NCBI GenBank assembly: GCA_905250025.1
Contig: CAJNOJ010000338.1
Location: forward strand, 19,296-83,295
Direction: 5' to 3'
From: Adineta ricciae
Lineage: Eukaryota; Rotifera; Eurotatoria; Adinetida; Adinetidae
Length of the DNA: 64,000 bases
In this document: positions 61,400-64,000 of the stretch, in pieces
How the letters are laid out: every line of letters begins with the position of its first letter
Numbering within the stretch: the first letter of the stretch is position 1
Position numbers and translations under genes: made by a program
Notes under the pieces: generated by a model
Told to the model about the DNA's origin: nothing
Database searches by the model: none
The model's input: only the letters and a program-made list of their open reading frames with translations

Positions 61400-61943
61400 G
61401 GAAACAAAATGCAACTGTAAAAAGTTTTTCATAATAATACGAACCATTGACTCGATCATTTGTATTGGCATTGAATTGTACTGAACCAGACACACCAAGA
61501 AATTCGATTGCATTTAATAAAAAGTTTTAATGAACAAAACGACGATAAAAACAAGGTGAAGATCCAATAAATGTTGAACACGAAGAAGTATTTAACGATG
61601 AGTAGATTTGTTGTAGAGACTTAATCAATGTCCATGTCGCATCAAATGCAAATAATGTATAATTGCTCATTTTTTCTAAAGTTAGATAAGTTTCAGGTTC
61701 ATATTGCGACCAAATTTCGTCAGCCTCATTCAATAACGTGCTGTTTATTGGTTCATTGACAATAACACTCGTCACAGGCTCAATAGTAAGTAGTTCAATC
61801 AGATTTTCACGAACAGTTTCATTAAAAGAGTCTAATGGGATGTTCGTACTCGATGTACATGTGAGTTGTAGATCAACAATATTCAATTGAAGTGCATCTT
61901 GTATAATCGAGATTGTGTAGTTCGATTCAGTCCATACAACCAC
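61400..61943 (-). pseudogene. fragment of a receptor-family ligand-binding (ANF/GABA-B-type) domain
   Basis: 138 codons end in TAA at 61527, and the same frame continues past it with IEFLGVSGSVQFNANT and YYYEKLFT, the typical C-terminal part of a periplasmic-binding-like receptor ectodomain. The part before the stop has LFAFDATWTLIKSL and Cys pairs that fit the same domain. There is no upstream half, no seven-helix region and a premature stop, so it is a truncated remnant. Sequons are frequent, as expected for an ectodomain. Confidence 0.65.
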
Positions 61944-62185
61944 AATTAAAGTTGAACTTTGTGTTAAGATCTAGTACTTGGAAACTATTCCCTGATAAAT
62001 GAGTGATTGGTTCGATTCATGAAAAAAGAAGAATCCTTTTCTTGTATTAATTCTCGCGTGGGACACAATGCTATGATCTAGGTGAGGGTCAGTAATAACC
62101 ACAGTGCCCTATTTGTTTTTCACTGTATCTGAATACACTCAACAATGGAACAATTCTCTCAGAAAAGGGTCGGCGAATCCATAGG
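61944..62185. other. spacer between two pseudogenes
   Basis: Nothing recognised. Confidence 0.4.
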
Positions 62186-63359
62186 ATGAGCGTTACTTGT
62201 GATACTTGTAATCGGAAACAATTCAAACTTCTCTTATACTTGAATGCCAATACTGCATATGTACTGGTTGTGTTAACATATCAACAATATGCGACAGGAG
62301 CATTCTTATTCATCGTCAATGATCCTAAGAAGGTTGAATTTAAAACTATCAGTGAGTCATATTGGATAGACAACGATGAAAGACAAATTTTTCTTCGTAT
62401 CAAATAGATAAATCATCAATAATTTACTCAGTGTATTCATCAACATTGAATGCAAGTAGTCAAACATATACTCGATGTTTTCTTGTACCTACAGTTTACT
62501 ACGAAACGTTCAAATGAATGTTTTCATCTAGGCGGATTCTATAATATTAGAAGTGCAAGTGATTATGAGCTGTACGGATATTTTTATGAAGAAAATTTCG
62601 ATTCGTTTATAATCTATCAACAAATTTAATTGAAGAAAGTGATACCGACTGTTCTCCTGAAGGATTTCGATTTTTTCGTAAATTCACTACTGACACAATG
62701 TACATCTTAGATGTTACTATATTTACTTCGAAAGTCACAGGTTCATTCGCAATCTTCGTATCTGGTCCGGTGAATGTAACTCTCGAACGTACAGGTATGC
62801 AGTTTTGCTTTCTCATGATCCTGCCAGTAAAAAATACTTGTTGAACAAATGTTTAGTTCAAAATTCCGGCAGTTGATATGTTGGGAATATGTGTAATATG
62901 CACGTCGAAGGTATTTGGTTGACTCTTGATAATATTTTAGGTCATGTGATCAATAAAACCAAAATATTTCATCAACAACCATTTTCATTGAAGATTAGTT
63001 CGACTATGGCAATAATTATGTTCGTTGCAGACTTGATAAACGACGTTTTGTGTTTAATCACACTTGAAAATAGGAAATTACGAGAAATGGGATGTGGACT
63101 GCATCTTTTCATCTAATCGCCTATCTTTCTTCTTACAATTTCGATGCTCTTAGCAAAGTTTTGGTTTACTGTTTCTACTCAAATGAACATCTCGATTCGC
63201 CTGTCGATACTCAATGATGAATTCAAATCAATGGGATTTCCTTTCAAGTTTTTCTTCCATTCGAATAATTGCTTAAATGGATGTGTAGCCTGTGAACAAC
63301 CTGTTTATGTCCTTAAGTTGACAGACAAAATCCTTTCTTTTTCAAATAAAAAATGTTGA
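62186..63359 (+). pseudogene. decayed orphan 7TM receptor with repeated ectodomain modules
   Basis: 62186-62407 encodes one beta-rich ectodomain module (LLLYLNANTAYVLVVLTY, FLFIVNDPKKV). 62533-62795 encodes a second (YNIRSASDYELYGYFY, then FTTDTMYILDVTIFTS, FAIFVSGPVNVTLERT) with a frameshift near 62611. 62889-63359 encodes the first membrane helices of a 7TM receptor (SLKISSTMAIIMFVADLIN, LREMGCGLHLF), then an in-frame TAA at 63114-63116, then LLAKFWFTVSTQMN and LNGCVACEQPVYVLKLTDK before the last stop. Order and motifs resemble bdelloid adhesion-type orphan receptors, as far as I recall them. Frame breaks and the missing remaining helices make it a pseudogene. Confidence 0.6.
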
Positions 63360-63863
63360 TTGGTACGATCTAATCGAAAGTAGAGTTGTCCTTTGATGAG
63401 GTAACGTCACTACAGCGTAACGGTGACTCGTATTATTCGTAATGTTTTTATCTTCGTTCTCTTCTTCTTCTCTGACACAAGTATCTATTTACAACGGATA
63501 CTACGTTCCTTTCGTCCACGTTTCCTTTTCCCCTGTAGCATATTTCGTAAGTAATTAGTCAACGATTTCTCTGTAAGCATTTGAGATTTGAACATCAAAT
63601 TAGTATAGAATTTATAAGGAAGGAAATGAGTTATAGAAAACGAATAGAATGGAATGATTGATGAAACAAGCTCTGACTTGATATGATTAATTACCGTCTT
63701 TTTTTTCTCACAGAATGAAATTTACATAGAAGAAATCAATCGTTGTGATGCAACACGATTGAAGTGAATTTTTCTTTGCAACTTTCATCAAATGTCAAAA
63801 ATCTCCGAATTTAATTTCAGATATTTATCCTAAAATCGAGTTTCCTTCATAGAAAAAAAACCA
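63360..63863. other. upstream region of the right-edge gene
   Basis: AT-rich, pyrimidine-rich runs near 63460 and 63700. Probably promoter and 5' UTR; no gene. Confidence 0.4.
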
Positions 63864-64000
63864 ATGGCATTATCGACACGACCTTGTGCATTTCGTCAAT
63901 GCAGACAACCATGTCGAGCGTTATGTTTATTTTGTACTCAATATCTATGTCGTGAACATTTCGATAATCACGATCATTCGATTAATGCACAAATTCCAAC
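63864..64000 (+). CDS. start of a Cys/His-rich (B-box-like) zinc-binding protein, cut by the window edge
   Basis: ATG at 63864, open to the end of the window, 45 complete codons. The spacing of Cys and His (CAFRQCRQPCRALCLFC, then YLCREHFDNHDH) fits a small zinc-binding module of the B-box kind at the N-terminus. The rest lies outside the window, so the partner domain is unknown. Confidence 0.55.
   Translation, partial: MALSTRPCAFRQCRQPCRALCLFCTQYLCREHFDNHDHSINAQIP

Noticed and set aside
1-64000. CRISPR arrays, bacterial operons, ribosome binding sites, insertion sequences
   Set aside because: None seen; introns and gene families show a eukaryotic nuclear genome.

Overview
The window is eukaryotic and most likely from a bdelloid rotifer. 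Evidence: short spliceosomal introns (about 48-60 nt, GT-AG), an AT-rich background, an intron-containing tRNA, and families typical of bdelloids (NHL-repeat proteins, F-box proteins, R-S-E ADP-ribosyltransferases, orphan 7TM receptors). A bacterial-looking intronless kinase and two colinear diverged copies of the same segment also fit. Species cannot be read from the sequence.

Layout. 1-24045 is best read as two haplotype copies of one segment that have been interleaved. Each copy carries a PfkB/adenosine-kinase-like gene, an F-box gene and a mucin-like GPI-anchored gene in the same order and orientation. Copy 1 is 1-4876 plus 15705-24045; copy 2 is 4878-15703. They are separated by single N characters, and a 190-nt identical overlap (4687-4876 = 15705-15894) shows that 15705 continues 4876. 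Four N characters (4877, 15704, 24046, 33646) mark joins.

24826-33656 holds a large minus-strand polycystin-1-like gene whose ectodomain contains an NHL beta-propeller fused to REJ, GPS, PLAT and a polycystin channel. A remnant of the same locus at 21690-23050 keeps only its two ends, so the other haplotype seems to have lost about 8 kb of the gene. 35620-36947 is a decayed aspartic protease.

38557-64000 is rich in signalling and effector-like families: a class A 7TM receptor, an ADP-ribosyltransferase with a Cys-rich tail, an NHL-EGF single-pass membrane protein, and an ankyrin-ADP-ribosyltransferase with one frameshift. They are followed by a nearly 2000-residue large GTPase/Cys-rich/VWA protein interrupted by one in-frame TAG, a caspase-NHL fusion, two receptor pseudogenes, and the start of a Cys/His zinc-binding protein at the right edge.

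The NHL propeller recurs in three different outputs within 37 kb: an ion channel, an EGF-type membrane protein and an intracellular caspase-like protease. This suggests a mobile sensor module, which is inference. Gene models with introns were assembled by eye from GT-AG sites that keep the frame.
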